64,000 nt of DNA from the NCBI RefSeq assembly GCF_009834185.1, contig NZ_CP047173.1, positions 1,550,001 to 1,614,000 on the forward strand, read 5' to 3'. This document shows positions 33,876 to 42,408 of the stretch, one piece after another (positions within the stretch are counted from its first letter, which is position 1; every line of letters begins with the position of its first letter). The position numbers were made by a program, and so were the translations under genes. This stretch comes from Rathayibacter sp. VKM Ac-2760. Its GTDB lineage: Bacteria; Actinomycetota; Actinomycetes; Actinomycetales; Microbacteriaceae. The notes under the pieces were generated by a model. That model had not been told where the DNA came from. It saw nothing but the letters and a program-made list of their open reading frames with translations, and did no database searches.

Positions 33876-34886
33876 CTACAGGCGGACGACCATCTTGCCG
33901 GTGTTGCCGCCCCGCATCATCGAGAGGAAGGCGTCGACGGCGTGGTCGATGCCGTCGACGACGGTCTCGTCGTACGCGATGCTCCCCTCCTGGAACCAGC
34001 CGCCCATCAGGCGGTTGAACTCCGGGGCGTGGTCGAGGTAGGCCGCGAGGGTGAAGCCGCGCAGGGTCAGCCCGCGCGTGATGACGTTGGCCATGTTGTC
34101 GGGGCCGGCCGGCTTCTCCGTGCTGTTGTAGCCGGCGATCGCGCCGCAGAGCGCCGCGCGCCCGCCGTCGTTGAAGGCGTCGAGCGCCGCCTCGAGGTGG
34201 TCGCAGCCGACGTTGTCGAAGTACACGTCGATGCCCTCGGGCGCCGCGGCGGCGAGCTGCTCGCGGACGGGGCCGGCGTGGTAGTCGAACGCGGCGTCGT
34301 AGCCGTACTTCTCGGTGAGCAGCGCGACCTTCTCGGCCGAGCCGGCGGAGCCGATGACGCGCTTCGCGCCGAGCAGGCGCGCGATCTGGCCGGCGGCCGA
34401 GCCGACGGCTCCCGCGGCGCCCGAGACGAAGACGGTGTCGCCCTCCTTCAGCCCCGCGATGGTGGTGAGGCCGACGAAGGCGGTGAGCCCCGTCATGCCC
34501 AGGACGCCGAGCCGCAGCGACAGCGGAGCTCCGGGGATCTCGGGGACGACGCGGAACGCCGACGTCTCGGCCTGGACGATGTCGCGCCAGCCGAGCTGGT
34601 GCAGCACGACGGCGCCGACCGGGAAGTCCGGGTCGCTCGACACGGTGACCCGGCCGATCGCGCCGCCGGTCATCGTCTCGCCGAGCGCGTAGGGCGGGGT
34701 GTAGCTCTTGACGTCGTTCATCCGCCCGCGCATGTACGGGTCGACGGAGAGGAAGGCGTTCTCGACGCGGATCTCGCCGGCCGCGGGCGCGTCGTACTCG
34801 ACCTGCGCGGTGCGGAAGTCCTCGGCGACGGGCCAGCCGACGGGGCGGCGGACGAGCTGGATCTGGGTGCTGGTGACGGTGGTCAT
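33876..34886 (-). CDS. CurA-like NADPH-dependent oxidoreductase (zinc-free MDR family)
   Basis: A 336-residue protein. The N-terminal GroES-like part contains NAFLSVDPYMRGRMND, and the nucleotide-binding domain contains VSGAAGAVGSAAGQIARLLGAKRVIGSAGS and IDVYFDNVGCDHLEAALDAFN. The conserved zinc cysteines of alcohol dehydrogenases are absent. These are signatures of the curcumin/prostaglandin/leukotriene reductase group, which reduces alpha,beta-unsaturated ketones with NADPH. It lies 31 bases downstream of a DUF1304 gene on the same strand, divergent from a TetR gene that probably controls both. Confidence 0.9.
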   Translation of the reverse strand: MTTVTSTQIQLVRRPVGWPVAEDFRTAQVEYDAPAAGEIRVENAFLSVDPYMRGRMNDVKSYTPPYALGETMTGGAIGRVTVSSDPDFPVGAVVLHQLGWRDIVQAETSAFRVVPEIPGAPLSLRLGVLGMTGLTAFVGLTTIAGLKEGDTVFVSGAAGAVGSAAGQIARLLGAKRVIGSAGSAEKVALLTEKYGYDAAFDYHAGPVREQLAAAAPEGIDVYFDNVGCDHLEAALDAFNDGGRAALCGAIAGYNSTEKPAGPDNMANVITRGLTLRGFTLAAYLDHAPEFNRLMGGWFQEGSIAYDETVVDGIDHAVDAFLSMMRGGNTGKMVVRL

Positions 34887-34917
34887 GGAGCCTTCCGAAG
34901 GGTCGTGGGGGTGGGGA

Positions 34918-35307
34918 TCAGGAGGCGGCGAGGCCGATGCCGAGCGCGAGGACCGCGAGCAGTCCGGGCGTCATCTGCGTGAGCGCGGCGCGGCGCTTGC
35001 CGGGGGAGGAGAGCAGCAGCACGAGGGCGGCGGCCACCATCGATCCGGTACCGGTGAAGACGAGTGCGGCGCCGACGTTCGTCGCTCCCGTGGCGAGGAC
35101 GATCACGCCGACGATCGTCACGATCGCGAGGAACAGGTTGTAGAAGCCCTGGTTGAACGCGAGCTCCCTCGTGGCCTCGGCCTCGCCGGCCGTGGTGCCG
35201 AAGGTGGAGCGGGCGCGCGGGGTCGTCCAGAGCAGCGACTCCAGCACGAAGATGTACACGTGCAGCAGTGCCGCGAGGGCGGCGAGCACGAGTCCGAGGA
35301 CGATCAC
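34918..35307 (-). CDS. DUF1304 membrane protein
   Basis: A 129-residue protein with four membrane segments. The start GLVLAALAALLHVYIFVLESLLWTTPRARSTFG and the central EATRELAFNQGFYNLFLA are the DUF1304 signature. The function is unknown. The GTG at 35307 is selected because AGGAGG is 8 bases upstream and the start then matches the family; the longer frame to 35382 overlaps the promoter region. It probably forms an operon with the CurA-like gene. Confidence 0.87.
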   Translation of the reverse strand: MIVLGLVLAALAALLHVYIFVLESLLWTTPRARSTFGTTAGEAEATRELAFNQGFYNLFLAIVTIVGVIVLATGATNVGAALVFTGTGSMVAAALVLLLSSPGKRRAALTQMTPGLLAVLALGIGLAAS

Positions 35308-35337
35308 GGCGGGGCCTCCTGATTGTGTAACGTTCGG

Positions 35338-35366
35338 TTCACTACGGAACGGGCCCACTCTATACT
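35338..35366 (+). promoter_or_regulatory. Promoter of the tetR gene in the DUF1304/tetR divergent region
   Basis: TTCACT (35338-35343), 17 bases, then TATACT (35361-35366). The arms CGTTC (35331-35335) and GAACG (35347-35351) flank the -35 and form a partial inverted repeat, a plausible TetR operator shared with the divergent DUF1304 gene. Confidence 0.45.
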
Positions 35367-35423
35367 GGAACGACCGGTGCACAACAGTCCGGCCTCGTCG
35401 AGCAGCCAGCAGAGGGAGTCGCC

Positions 35424-36005
35424 GTGGGGCGCACGCAGAGCTTCGACACCGACCAGGTGATCCGGTCGGCTCGGGGCGTCTTCTGGGACCGCGGCTTCGA
35501 AGAGGCGTCGCTGCCCGAGCTCGAGGCGGCGACGGGACTCGGCCGCTCGAGCCTCTACCACGCGTTCGGCAGCAAGCGCGGGCTCTTCGACGCGGCGGTG
35601 CAGAGCTACCTCGACGAGATCGTGCGCCCGCGGCTCGAGCCGCTGACGCGCGGCGACGTCGATCCGGATGCGCTGGCCGACTACTTCGCGGGGCTCCGTG
35701 ACGCGCTCGCGGACCCGCGCACGGTGTCGGCGCAGAGCGGATGCCTGCTCCTCAATGCGGCGGGGGCGCCGATCGCGCGCGACGACGCGGTGCGCGAGGT
35801 GATCGCGGAGTACCGGGCGGAGCTGCAGCGGGCGATGCTCGCGGGGGCTCGCGCGCGGTGGCCGGAGGCGTCGGCGGAGTGGAGCGGGCGGCAGGCGGGG
35901 GTGCTGGTGTCGCTGCTCGTGACGTCGCTCGTGCTGGCGCGAGTGGATCCGGGGCAGGCGGTGGCGACGGCGGCGTCGGCGCTGGGGCTGGTGCGGGTGG
36001 GCTGA
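35424..36005 (+). CDS. TetR/AcrR-family regulator
   Basis: A 193-residue protein. The N-terminal HTH region reads VFWDRGFEEASLPELEAATGLGRSSLYHAFGSKRGLFDAAVQSYL at about residues 17-61, close to the YcdC/AcuR-type subgroup. The C-terminal domain contains CLLLNAAGAPIARDD, a segment common to regulators that sense reactive electrophiles, where Cys is often involved. It starts with GTG at 35424 and is divergent from the DUF1304-CurA pair, its likely targets. Confidence 0.88.
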   Translation: MGRTQSFDTDQVIRSARGVFWDRGFEEASLPELEAATGLGRSSLYHAFGSKRGLFDAAVQSYLDEIVRPRLEPLTRGDVDPDALADYFAGLRDALADPRTVSAQSGCLLLNAAGAPIARDDAVREVIAEYRAELQRAMLAGARARWPEASAEWSGRQAGVLVSLLVTSLVLARVDPGQAVATAASALGLVRVG

Positions 36006-36131
36006 GGGTCCTGCGGGTTGGTGCTTGCGGCTCGCGGCTTGCGGCCTCGGGGCGGGGCTCGTCGCTGCGCGACGTCGCGGTCTGCGCCTGCGGGGTGGGA
36101 CGCCTGCGGGGTGGAACGCCTGCGGGGTGGA

Positions 36132-36203
36132 CGCGGCACCTCGTCGCGGCTCCCTCCCGCGCGCCCGCCAGACCCGAGCCAGGAGCCGCGACGAGGTGCC
36201 GCG
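36132..36203. repeat. Perfect 22-bp inverted repeat with 28-base loop
   Basis: The arm starting CGCGGCACCTCGTCGCGG (36132-36153) is exactly mirrored by the arm ending CGACGAGGTGCCGCG (36182-36203). It lies between the tetR stop and array C. It could be a terminator for tetR or a relic of a mobile palindromic element. Confidence 0.85.
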
Positions 36204-36232
36204 ACCACCCCTCGTGCTCGGAGGAGGTGCAG

Positions 36233-36690
36233 GGTTCGGCTCGTGAAAGGCGGTCGGGCTCGCGGGAATCGGTGGTTCTGGCGTGCCGGAAGTGGTTCTG
36301 CGAGCCGGAGGTGTGGGGGCCGCGGGTTCGGCTCGTGAAAGGTCGTCCGGCTCGCGGGATTCGGCGGTTCTGGCGTGCCGGAGGTGATTTCGCGAGCCGG
36401 AGGTGATGGGGGCCGCGGGTTCGGCTCGTGAAACGTCGTCGGGCTCGTGGGAATCGGTGGTTCTGGCGTGCCGGAGGTGGTTCTGCGAGCCGGAGGTTCG
36501 CGGCCGCAGGTTCGGCTCGTGAAAGGCGGTCCGGCTCGTACGATTCGGCGGTTCTGGCGAGCCGGAGGTCATTTCGCGAGCCGGAGGTGGTCGGGGCCGC
36601 AGGTTCGGCTCGTGGAAGGCGGTCCGGCTCGCGGGATTCGGCGGTTTCGGCGTGCCGGAGGTGATTCTGCGAGCCGGAGGTGGAGGGCCG
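36233..36690. repeat. ~92-bp tandem repeat array C (five units)
   Basis: GGTTCGGCTCGTG occurs at 36233, 36324, 36418, 36509 and 36602, a period of 91-94 bases. Each unit contains GGCTCGCGGGATTCGGCGGT, GGCGTGCCGGAGGTG and TCGCGAGCCGGAGGTG. It belongs to the same family as arrays A and B but with its own consensus, indicating local homogenisation. No gene is evident from 36006 to 36744. Confidence 0.88.
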
Positions 36691-36700
36691 GCGGACGCGC

Positions 36701-36733
36701 GAGGGCCGGCGGAGGGGTGCTCCGCCGGCCCTC
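36701..36733 (-). terminator. Terminator of argG
   Basis: The 14-bp arms GAGGGCCGGCGGAG (36701-36714) and CTCCGCCGGCCCTC (36720-36733) are perfect with a 5-base loop, directly downstream of the argG stop codon. Confidence 0.75.
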
Positions 36734-36744
36734 GGGGTGGTGCG

Positions 36745-38181
36745 TCAGTCGGTGCCGGAGTCGAAGGCGGCGCCCTCGGAGGCGAGGTCGGTGGCGCGGC
36801 CCAGGGCGTCCGCGGCGGCGGAGCCGTTGCCCTCGGTGATGGCGTCGGCCTCGCCGATCTCGAGGTGGCCGACGAGCTCGGCGGTGGGCCCGCCGACCAG
36901 GCCGGCGGCGGCGTACTGCTCCAGGCGCGAGCGGGAGTCGGCGATGTCGAGGTTGCGCATGGTCAGCTGGCCGATGCGGTCCTCGGGGCCGAAGGCGGCG
37001 TCACCGACGCGCTCCATCGACAACTTGTCGGGGTGGTAGCTCAGCGCGGGGCCGGTGGTGTCGAGGATCGTGTAGTCGTCGCCGCGGCGCAGGCGCACGG
37101 TGACCTCGCCGGTGACGGCCGAGCCGACCCAGCGCTGGAGGGACTCGCGCAGCATCAGCGACTGCGGGTCGAGCCAGCGGCCCTCGTACATCAGGCGGCC
37201 GAGGCGGCGGCCCTCGGAGTGGTACTGCGCGATGGTGTCCTCGTTGTGGATCGCGTTGAGGAGGCGCTCGTAGGTCAGGTGCAGCAGCGCCATGCCGGGC
37301 GCCTCGTAGATGCCGCGGCTCTTCGCCTCGATGATGCGGTTCTCGATCTGGTCGGAGTTGCCCAGGCCATGACGTCCGCCGATGCGGTTCGCCTCGAGGA
37401 CCAGCTCGACCGGATCGGCGTACTCGACGCCGTTCAGCGCGACCGGGCGGCCCGCCTCGTAGCGCACGCTGACGGTCTCGGCGGCGATCTCGACGTCCTC
37501 GCGCCAGGCGGCCACGCCCATGATCGGCTCGACCAGCTCCAGGCCGCTGGAGAGCTCCTCGAGGCGCTTCGCCTCGTGGGTGGCGCCCCAGATGTTGGAG
37601 TCGGTGCTGTACGCCTTCTCGGTGGCGTCGCGGTAGGGGAAGCCGCGGGCGACCAGCCACTCCGACATCTCGGTGCGGCCGCCGAGCTCGTTGACGAACT
37701 GCACGTCCAGCCACGGCTTGTAGATGCGCAGGCGGGGGTTGGCGAGCAGGCCGTAGCGGTAGAACCGCTCGATGTCGTTGCCCTTGTAGGTGGAGCCGTC
37801 GCCCCAGATGTCGACGCCGTCCTCGCGCATCGCGCGGACCAGCAGGGTGCCGGTCACGGCGCGGCCGAGCGGAGTGGTGTTGAAGTAGGTCTTGCCGCCG
37901 GAGCGGATGTGGAAGGCGCCGCACTGCAGCGCGACGAGGCCCTCCTCGACCAGGGCGGTCTTCGCGTCGACCAGGCGCGAGATCTCGGCGCCGAACTGCG
38001 CGGCGCGCGAGGGCACGCTGTCGATGTCGGTCTCGTCGGGCTGCCCGAGGTCGGCGGTGTACGTGCAGGGCACCGCACCCTTCTCGCGCATCCAGGCGAC
38101 CGCGACGGATGTGTCGAGCCCTCCCGAGAATGCGATTCCGACACGCTCGCCCACGGGCAGACTGCTCAAGACCTTCGACAT
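36745..38181 (-). CDS. argG: Argininosuccinate synthase
   Basis: A 478-residue enzyme. The N-terminal ATP-PPase loop is VGIAFSGGLDTSVAVAWM, followed by TADLGQPDE, GSTYKGNDIERFYRYGLL and the C-terminal EGRWLDPQSLMLRESLQRWV, which places it in the long (E. coli-type) ArgG subgroup rather than the ~400-residue form. It condenses citrulline and aspartate in arginine biosynthesis. No other arg genes are adjacent. The ATG at 38181 gives the family N-terminus. Confidence 0.95.
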   Translation of the reverse strand: MSKVLSSLPVGERVGIAFSGGLDTSVAVAWMREKGAVPCTYTADLGQPDETDIDSVPSRAAQFGAEISRLVDAKTALVEEGLVALQCGAFHIRSGGKTYFNTTPLGRAVTGTLLVRAMREDGVDIWGDGSTYKGNDIERFYRYGLLANPRLRIYKPWLDVQFVNELGGRTEMSEWLVARGFPYRDATEKAYSTDSNIWGATHEAKRLEELSSGLELVEPIMGVAAWREDVEIAAETVSVRYEAGRPVALNGVEYADPVELVLEANRIGGRHGLGNSDQIENRIIEAKSRGIYEAPGMALLHLTYERLLNAIHNEDTIAQYHSEGRRLGRLMYEGRWLDPQSLMLRESLQRWVGSAVTGEVTVRLRRGDDYTILDTTGPALSYHPDKLSMERVGDAAFGPEDRIGQLTMRNLDIADSRSRLEQYAAAGLVGGPTAELVGHLEIGEADAITEGNGSAAADALGRATDLASEGAAFDSGTD

Positions 38182-38357
38182 GGCTCCGATTTTAGGAGAC
38201 TCGCGGGGGCGCTCGTGACGCGGCGCCGCGCGCGACGACTGTCGGGTAGATCCACTCAGAGCGCTGGACGGGCGCGCCGCGGGCATGGGAGGCTCCGGCG
38301 GGGCGCGGTCGAGGATGCGCGTGCCTCTCCGCCCGCCCTCCGAAAGGTCCTCTCTCC

Positions 38358-39677
38358 ATGCCCCCTCCTTCCACTGGCCGCCTCGCGGCCCTCACTCTCG
38401 CCTGCCTGCTCGCGGCCGGAGGTGCGGTCGTGCTCGCACCCGGCGCGTCCGCGCTCGCGGCCGTCAGCAGCGAGCCGACCTCCTCGCAGGCGACCGGCGC
38501 CGTCGAGCGCCGATCCGCGGACGCGCTCGTCGGCGGCGAGAGCCTCGCGCAGGGTGAGAGCCTCACCTCCCCGAGCGGCGAGTACAGCTTCCTGATGCAG
38601 ACCGACGGCAACGCCGTCGTCTACCGCGCCGGTGGCGGCGCGACCTGGAGCACCGCGACGCAGGGGCGCGGCGACCACCTCGACATGCAGACCGACGGCA
38701 ACGCCGTGATTTACTCCGCCGGCGGACAGGCCGTCTGGAGCACGGTCACCAGCGGCGACGCGGGCGCGCTCCTGGCCCTCGAGGACGACGGCGACCTCGT
38801 CGTCCGGCGCGCCGACGGCTCGGTCGCCTGGTCCTCGTCCGCCGGCCAGGCGCCGCCGGCCGTCACCGACACGCTGACCGGCGGCAGCGACCTCCGCGGC
38901 GGCCAGCAGCTCGTCTCCACCGACGGCGGCTCGCGCGCGGCGATGCAGACCGACGGCAACTTCGTCGTCTACAGCGGCGGCTCCGCGCGGTGGAGCGCCG
39001 TCACCTCGGGCGCGGGCAACCGCCTCGCGATGCAGGGTGACGGGAACGCGGTCGTCTACGCGAACGTCGGCGCTCCGCTCTGGTCGTCGGTCACCTCGGG
39101 CAATCCCGGCGCGCGCATGGTGATGCAGGACGACGGCAACCTCGTGATCTACTCGGGCGGCCGCGCGATCTGGGCGAGCACGGCTCCTGCTCCCGCTCCT
39201 GCCCCCGCCCCGCAGTCCGGGGACGTCCTTCCTGCCGGATCGGACCTGCGCAGGGGGCAGCAGCTCGTCTCCAGTGACGGGAAGTCGCGAGCGGCGATGC
39301 AGAACGACGGCAACTTCGTCGTCTACACCGGCGCCCGGGTCAGGTGGAGCGCCGGAACGGCCGGGGCGGGCGATCGCCTGGCCATGCAGGGCGACGGGAA
39401 CGCGGTCGTCTACTCGGCGAGCGGTCGGGCGCTGTGGCAGACGGGGACGGACGGACGACCCGGCGCGCGCATGGTGATGCAGAACGACGGGAACCTCGTC
39501 GTCTACTCGTCCTCCGGTGCGCTCTGGTCGAGCAACCCCGGAGACGTGGTCGACTGCGACAGCTTCCGTTCCCAGGCTGAGGCGCAGGAGTGGTTCGACC
39601 GCTATCGCGGCTACGACGACCCGGGACGCCTCGACGGCGACAACGACGGCCGAGCCTGCCAGGCGCACCGCTACTGA
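38358..39677 (+). CDS. Secreted triple mannose-binding-lectin (MMBL) protein with C-terminal Excalibur motif
   Basis: A 439-residue protein. The signal peptide ends around residues 34-37 (GASALA). Three B-lectin domains follow at about residues 60-165, 175-275 and 290-390, each with three copies of the mannose-site motif QxDGNxVxY, for example QTDGNAVVY, QGDGNAVVY and QNDGNLVVY. One site is degenerate (EDDGDLVVR). The last ~40 residues are an Excalibur-type calcium-binding motif (DGDNDGRAC). Monocot-type lectin domains bind mannose, and tandem ones occur in LlpA-like bacteriocins. A Pro/Ala linker (APAPAPAPAP) precedes the third domain. It stands alone with its own terminator. Confidence 0.9.
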   Translation: MPPPSTGRLAALTLACLLAAGGAVVLAPGASALAAVSSEPTSSQATGAVERRSADALVGGESLAQGESLTSPSGEYSFLMQTDGNAVVYRAGGGATWSTATQGRGDHLDMQTDGNAVIYSAGGQAVWSTVTSGDAGALLALEDDGDLVVRRADGSVAWSSSAGQAPPAVTDTLTGGSDLRGGQQLVSTDGGSRAAMQTDGNFVVYSGGSARWSAVTSGAGNRLAMQGDGNAVVYANVGAPLWSSVTSGNPGARMVMQDDGNLVIYSGGRAIWASTAPAPAPAPAPQSGDVLPAGSDLRRGQQLVSSDGKSRAAMQNDGNFVVYTGARVRWSAGTAGAGDRLAMQGDGNAVVYSASGRALWQTGTDGRPGARMVMQNDGNLVVYSSSGALWSSNPGDVVDCDSFRSQAEAQEWFDRYRGYDDPGRLDGDNDGRACQAHRY

Positions 39678-39715
39678 GCAGCATCAGCCGGTGCTGATCG
39701 GCGTCAGAAGACGTG

Positions 39716-39747
39716 AAGGCCCGTCCCCTGCGTGGGGGCGGGCCCTC
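39716..39747 (+). terminator. Terminator of the lectin gene
   Basis: GGCCCGTCCCC (39718-39728) pairs with GGGGGCGGGCC (39734-39744) with one wobble and a 5-base loop, 40 bases after the lectin stop. The rest of the gap to 39981 contains only REP copy 3. Confidence 0.7.
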
Positions 39748-39907
39748 GCCGTGTCGGCCATCGATGAGGGAGGGAGGGTGGTCGCGGTGGACCGGCGAAG
39801 GAAAGGGTGTGGCCGGCCCCTCGTGCTCAGAGGGCAGCCCTGGAGGGCGTACCGAGACCCGCCGGCCTCAGCAGGGCGGGTCTGCAGGCTCGTCCTTGGG
39901 CGCTGGT

Positions 39908-39947
39908 GGATCTCGATACGCCCGCTGCGCGGGCTACTCGATCAGCA
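39908..39947 (+). repeat. REP-like palindromic element, copy 3
   Basis: GGATCTCGATACGCCCGCTG, then CGCGGGCTACTCGATCAGCA. It has the same orientation as copy 1, in the convergent gap between the lectin and tetR genes. Confidence 0.8.
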
Positions 39948-39981
39948 GGGACCGGGGGGATCCGCGATGTGCGGGCCGAGG

Positions 39982-40647
39982 TCAGGCGCCCGGGTCCCCG
40001 CCGCGCAGCCCGACCGCCGGCAGCAGCACGTTGTCGACCAGGGAGATCAGGTAGTCGCGGTCGACGGGCTCGCGCATCAGCAGCACGCGGTAGGAGACCA
40101 TCGAGGGGGTCAGGACGGCGAGCATGTCGACGTCGACGTCGGCCGGGATCTCGCCGCGGGCGATCGCGCGGCGGAGGATCACGCGGTTGGCGCGGGCGCG
40201 CGGCTCCACGATCGCCTGGCGGACGGCGTCGGCGAGCTCGGGGGCCTTGGAGATCATCGCGACGACGCCGGACATGATCCGCAGCTTCCGCTCGGCGTCC
40301 TCGATCGCGCGCGGGCGGATGAGGGCGACGAGGTCGCCGCGGAGCGTCCCGGTGTCGGGGAGCGCGTCCTGGTCGAGGTCCGCGCCCTTGAGGCAGGCGA
40401 CGGCCTCGAGCACCAGCTCGGCCTTCGACTCCCAGCGGCGGTAGAGGGTGGCCTTGCCGGCCTTGGCGCGGGCGGCGACCATGTCGATCGTCATGCCGTC
40501 GTAGCCGGTCTCGGCGAGCACGTCGAGAGCGGCGGTGAGGATCTCGCCGTCGCGGTTCGGGTCGCGGCGGCGGCCGGGGCGGGCGGGCGCGTCGCAGTCG
40601 GCTGCCGCGGCGGACGGTGTGGCGGCGGGGGGAGGGGGCGGCGTCAT
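39982..40647 (-). CDS. TetR-family regulator of a DHA2 efflux pump
   Basis: A 221-residue protein. After a Pro/Ala-rich N-terminal tail the HTH lies at about residues 34-80 (GYDGMTIDMVAARAKAGKATLYRRWESKAELVLEAV), with the C-terminal TetR_C domain after it. It is divergent from the DHA2 transporter gene, 101-113 bases away, with the palindrome GAACTCCGCAGTTC between them, the classic arrangement for a repressor of its neighbouring drug exporter. Confidence 0.88.
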   Translation of the reverse strand: MTPPPPPAATPSAAAADCDAPARPGRRRDPNRDGEILTAALDVLAETGYDGMTIDMVAARAKAGKATLYRRWESKAELVLEAVACLKGADLDQDALPDTGTLRGDLVALIRPRAIEDAERKLRIMSGVVAMISKAPELADAVRQAIVEPRARANRVILRRAIARGEIPADVDVDMLAVLTPSMVSYRVLLMREPVDRDYLISLVDNVLLPAVGLRGGDPGA

Positions 40648-40713
40648 CGCGGCGTCTCCAATCGGCTCGGGAGGGCCGCGCGAGGGGCCCGTGTGAACAC
40701 CATGCTAATTGAA

Positions 40714-40727
40714 GAACTCCGCAGTTC
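40714..40727. promoter_or_regulatory. Candidate TetR operator (GAACTCCGCAGTTC)
   Basis: The arms GAACT and AGTTC are separated by CCGC, located between the divergent tetR and DHA2 genes. Confidence 0.5.
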
Positions 40728-40760
40728 CGAAACTGACGAGTCTCGTATATGGTCTCCTCC

Positions 40761-42269
40761 ATGTCGCAGACCACTTCCCTGCCGGACTCCGCCGCCCCCG
40801 CGGTTCCGGCCCCGTCCTCCCGCCGCTGGTGGACGCTCGTCGCCGTCGGGCTCGCCCAGCTCATGGTCGTGCTCGACTCCACCGTCGTGAACATCGCCCT
40901 CCCCGCCGCCCAGGCCGACCTCGGCTTCTCCGACGGCGACCGCCAGTGGGTCGTCACCGCCTACTCCCTCGCCTTCGGCAGCCTCCTGCTGCTCGGCGGC
41001 CGCCTCTCCGACCTGATCGGCCGCAAGCGCACCTTCGTCATCGGCCTGATCGGCTTCGCGATCGCCTCCGCGCTCGGCGGGGCCGCCCCGAACTTCGAGC
41101 TGCTCATCGCGGCCCGCGCGCTCCAGGGCGTGTTCGGCGCCCTGCTCGCCCCGACGGCGCTCGCCGTCCTGACCACCACGTTCACCGTGCCGAAGGAGCG
41201 GGCGCGTGCGTTCGGCGTGTTCGGCGCGATCGCCGGTGCCGGCGGCGCGGTCGGCCTCCTGCTCGGCGGCGTGCTGACCGAGAGCTTCGACTGGCGCTGG
41301 AACCTCTACATCAACGTCGTGATCGCGGTCGTCGCGGTCATCGGCGCGATCGTCTTCGTGCCGACCATCGACCGCGTCGGCCCGCGCCCGAAGCTCGACG
41401 TGCCCGGCACGATCCTGGTCTCGGCCGCGCTGTTCGGCCTGGTCTTCGGCTTCGCCAACGCGGAGACCGACGGCTGGGACTCGCCGATGACCTGGGTGCC
41501 GCTCGCCGCGGCGGTGGTGCTGCTGGTCGGCTTCGTCCTCCGCCAGCGCACGACCGAGCACCCGCTGCTGCCGCTGCCGATCGTGCTCGACCGCGACCGC
41601 GGCGCCGCGTACCTCTCGGTGCTGATCGCCGGCGCGGGGATGTTCGGGATCTTCCTCTTCGTCACCTACTACCTGCAGGTGTCGCTCGGCTACTCGCCGA
41701 TCCAGACCGGGCTGTCGTTCCTGCCGATGATCGGGATGCTCGTGCTCGCCGCGCAGCTCTCGACCAACCTGCTCCTGCCGCGCTTCGGCCCGAAGATCAT
41801 GGTGACCTTCGGCATGCTGCTCGGCGTGGTCGGCATGCTCCTGCTCACCCGCCTCGACCTCGACAGCGGCTACGCGCCCGACGTGCTGCCGGCGCTGATG
41901 GTGCTCGGCTTCGCGATGGGCTCGATCATGCCCGGCTCGATGCAGACCGCCACCCGCGGAGTCGACGCGCGCTTCGCCGGCGTCGCCTCGGCGATGGTCA
42001 ACACCAGCCAGCAGGTCGGCGGCTCGATCGGCACCGCGCTGCTGAACACGCTCGCGGCGACGGCGGTCACCGACTACCTCCTCACGCACACCCCGACCAC
42101 GGCGGCGACCGCGGCGGAGGCCGCCGTGCAGAGCTACGCGGTCGCCTACGGCTGGGGCGCGGGCTTCTTCGCCCTCGGCGCGGTGCTCTCGGTGCTGCTG
42201 TTCCGCCGCCGCTCGGCGGGCCTCGCGGTCTCGACCGGAGCCTCCGCGGAGCCGGTGCTCGCGCACTGA
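40761..42269 (+). CDS. DHA2-family (EmrB/QacA-type) multidrug MFS transporter
   Basis: A 502-residue protein with about fourteen membrane helices. The family motifs include LMVVLDSTVVNIALPAAQADLGFSD in helix 1, QWVVTAYSLAFGSLLLLGGRLSDLIGRKR (motif A) and GGAVGLLLGGVLTESFDWRWNLYINVVI (motif C). It is expected to export drugs or other hydrophobic compounds by proton antiport. The ATG at 40761 is preferred to one at 40749 because a -10-like TATATG ends 9 bases before it, which would give a leaderless mRNA. Confidence 0.9.
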   Translation: MSQTTSLPDSAAPAVPAPSSRRWWTLVAVGLAQLMVVLDSTVVNIALPAAQADLGFSDGDRQWVVTAYSLAFGSLLLLGGRLSDLIGRKRTFVIGLIGFAIASALGGAAPNFELLIAARALQGVFGALLAPTALAVLTTTFTVPKERARAFGVFGAIAGAGGAVGLLLGGVLTESFDWRWNLYINVVIAVVAVIGAIVFVPTIDRVGPRPKLDVPGTILVSAALFGLVFGFANAETDGWDSPMTWVPLAAAVVLLVGFVLRQRTTEHPLLPLPIVLDRDRGAAYLSVLIAGAGMFGIFLFVTYYLQVSLGYSPIQTGLSFLPMIGMLVLAAQLSTNLLLPRFGPKIMVTFGMLLGVVGMLLLTRLDLDSGYAPDVLPALMVLGFAMGSIMPGSMQTATRGVDARFAGVASAMVNTSQQVGGSIGTALLNTLAATAVTDYLLTHTPTTAATAAEAAVQSYAVAYGWGAGFFALGAVLSVLLFRRRSAGLAVSTGASAEPVLAH

Positions 42270-42297
42270 CCTCACGACAGCATCCGACACGCGTGTC

Positions 42298-42333
42298 CGG
42301 CCGGGACTCCCGCATCAGCGGGGGTCCCGGCCG
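42298..42333 (+). terminator. Terminator after the DHA2 transporter gene
   Basis: CGGCCGGGACTCCCGC and GCGGGGGTCCCGGCCG pair over 16 bp with one wobble and a 4-base loop, 28 bases after the stop codon. Confidence 0.85.
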
Positions 42334-42408
42334 TTCGCCGTCCCCCGGACGTGTCGGCTTGTTGCGCCGCGGGTCGCCCCGGGTCGGGCGCGTGCGTAGC
42401 GTCGGGGG

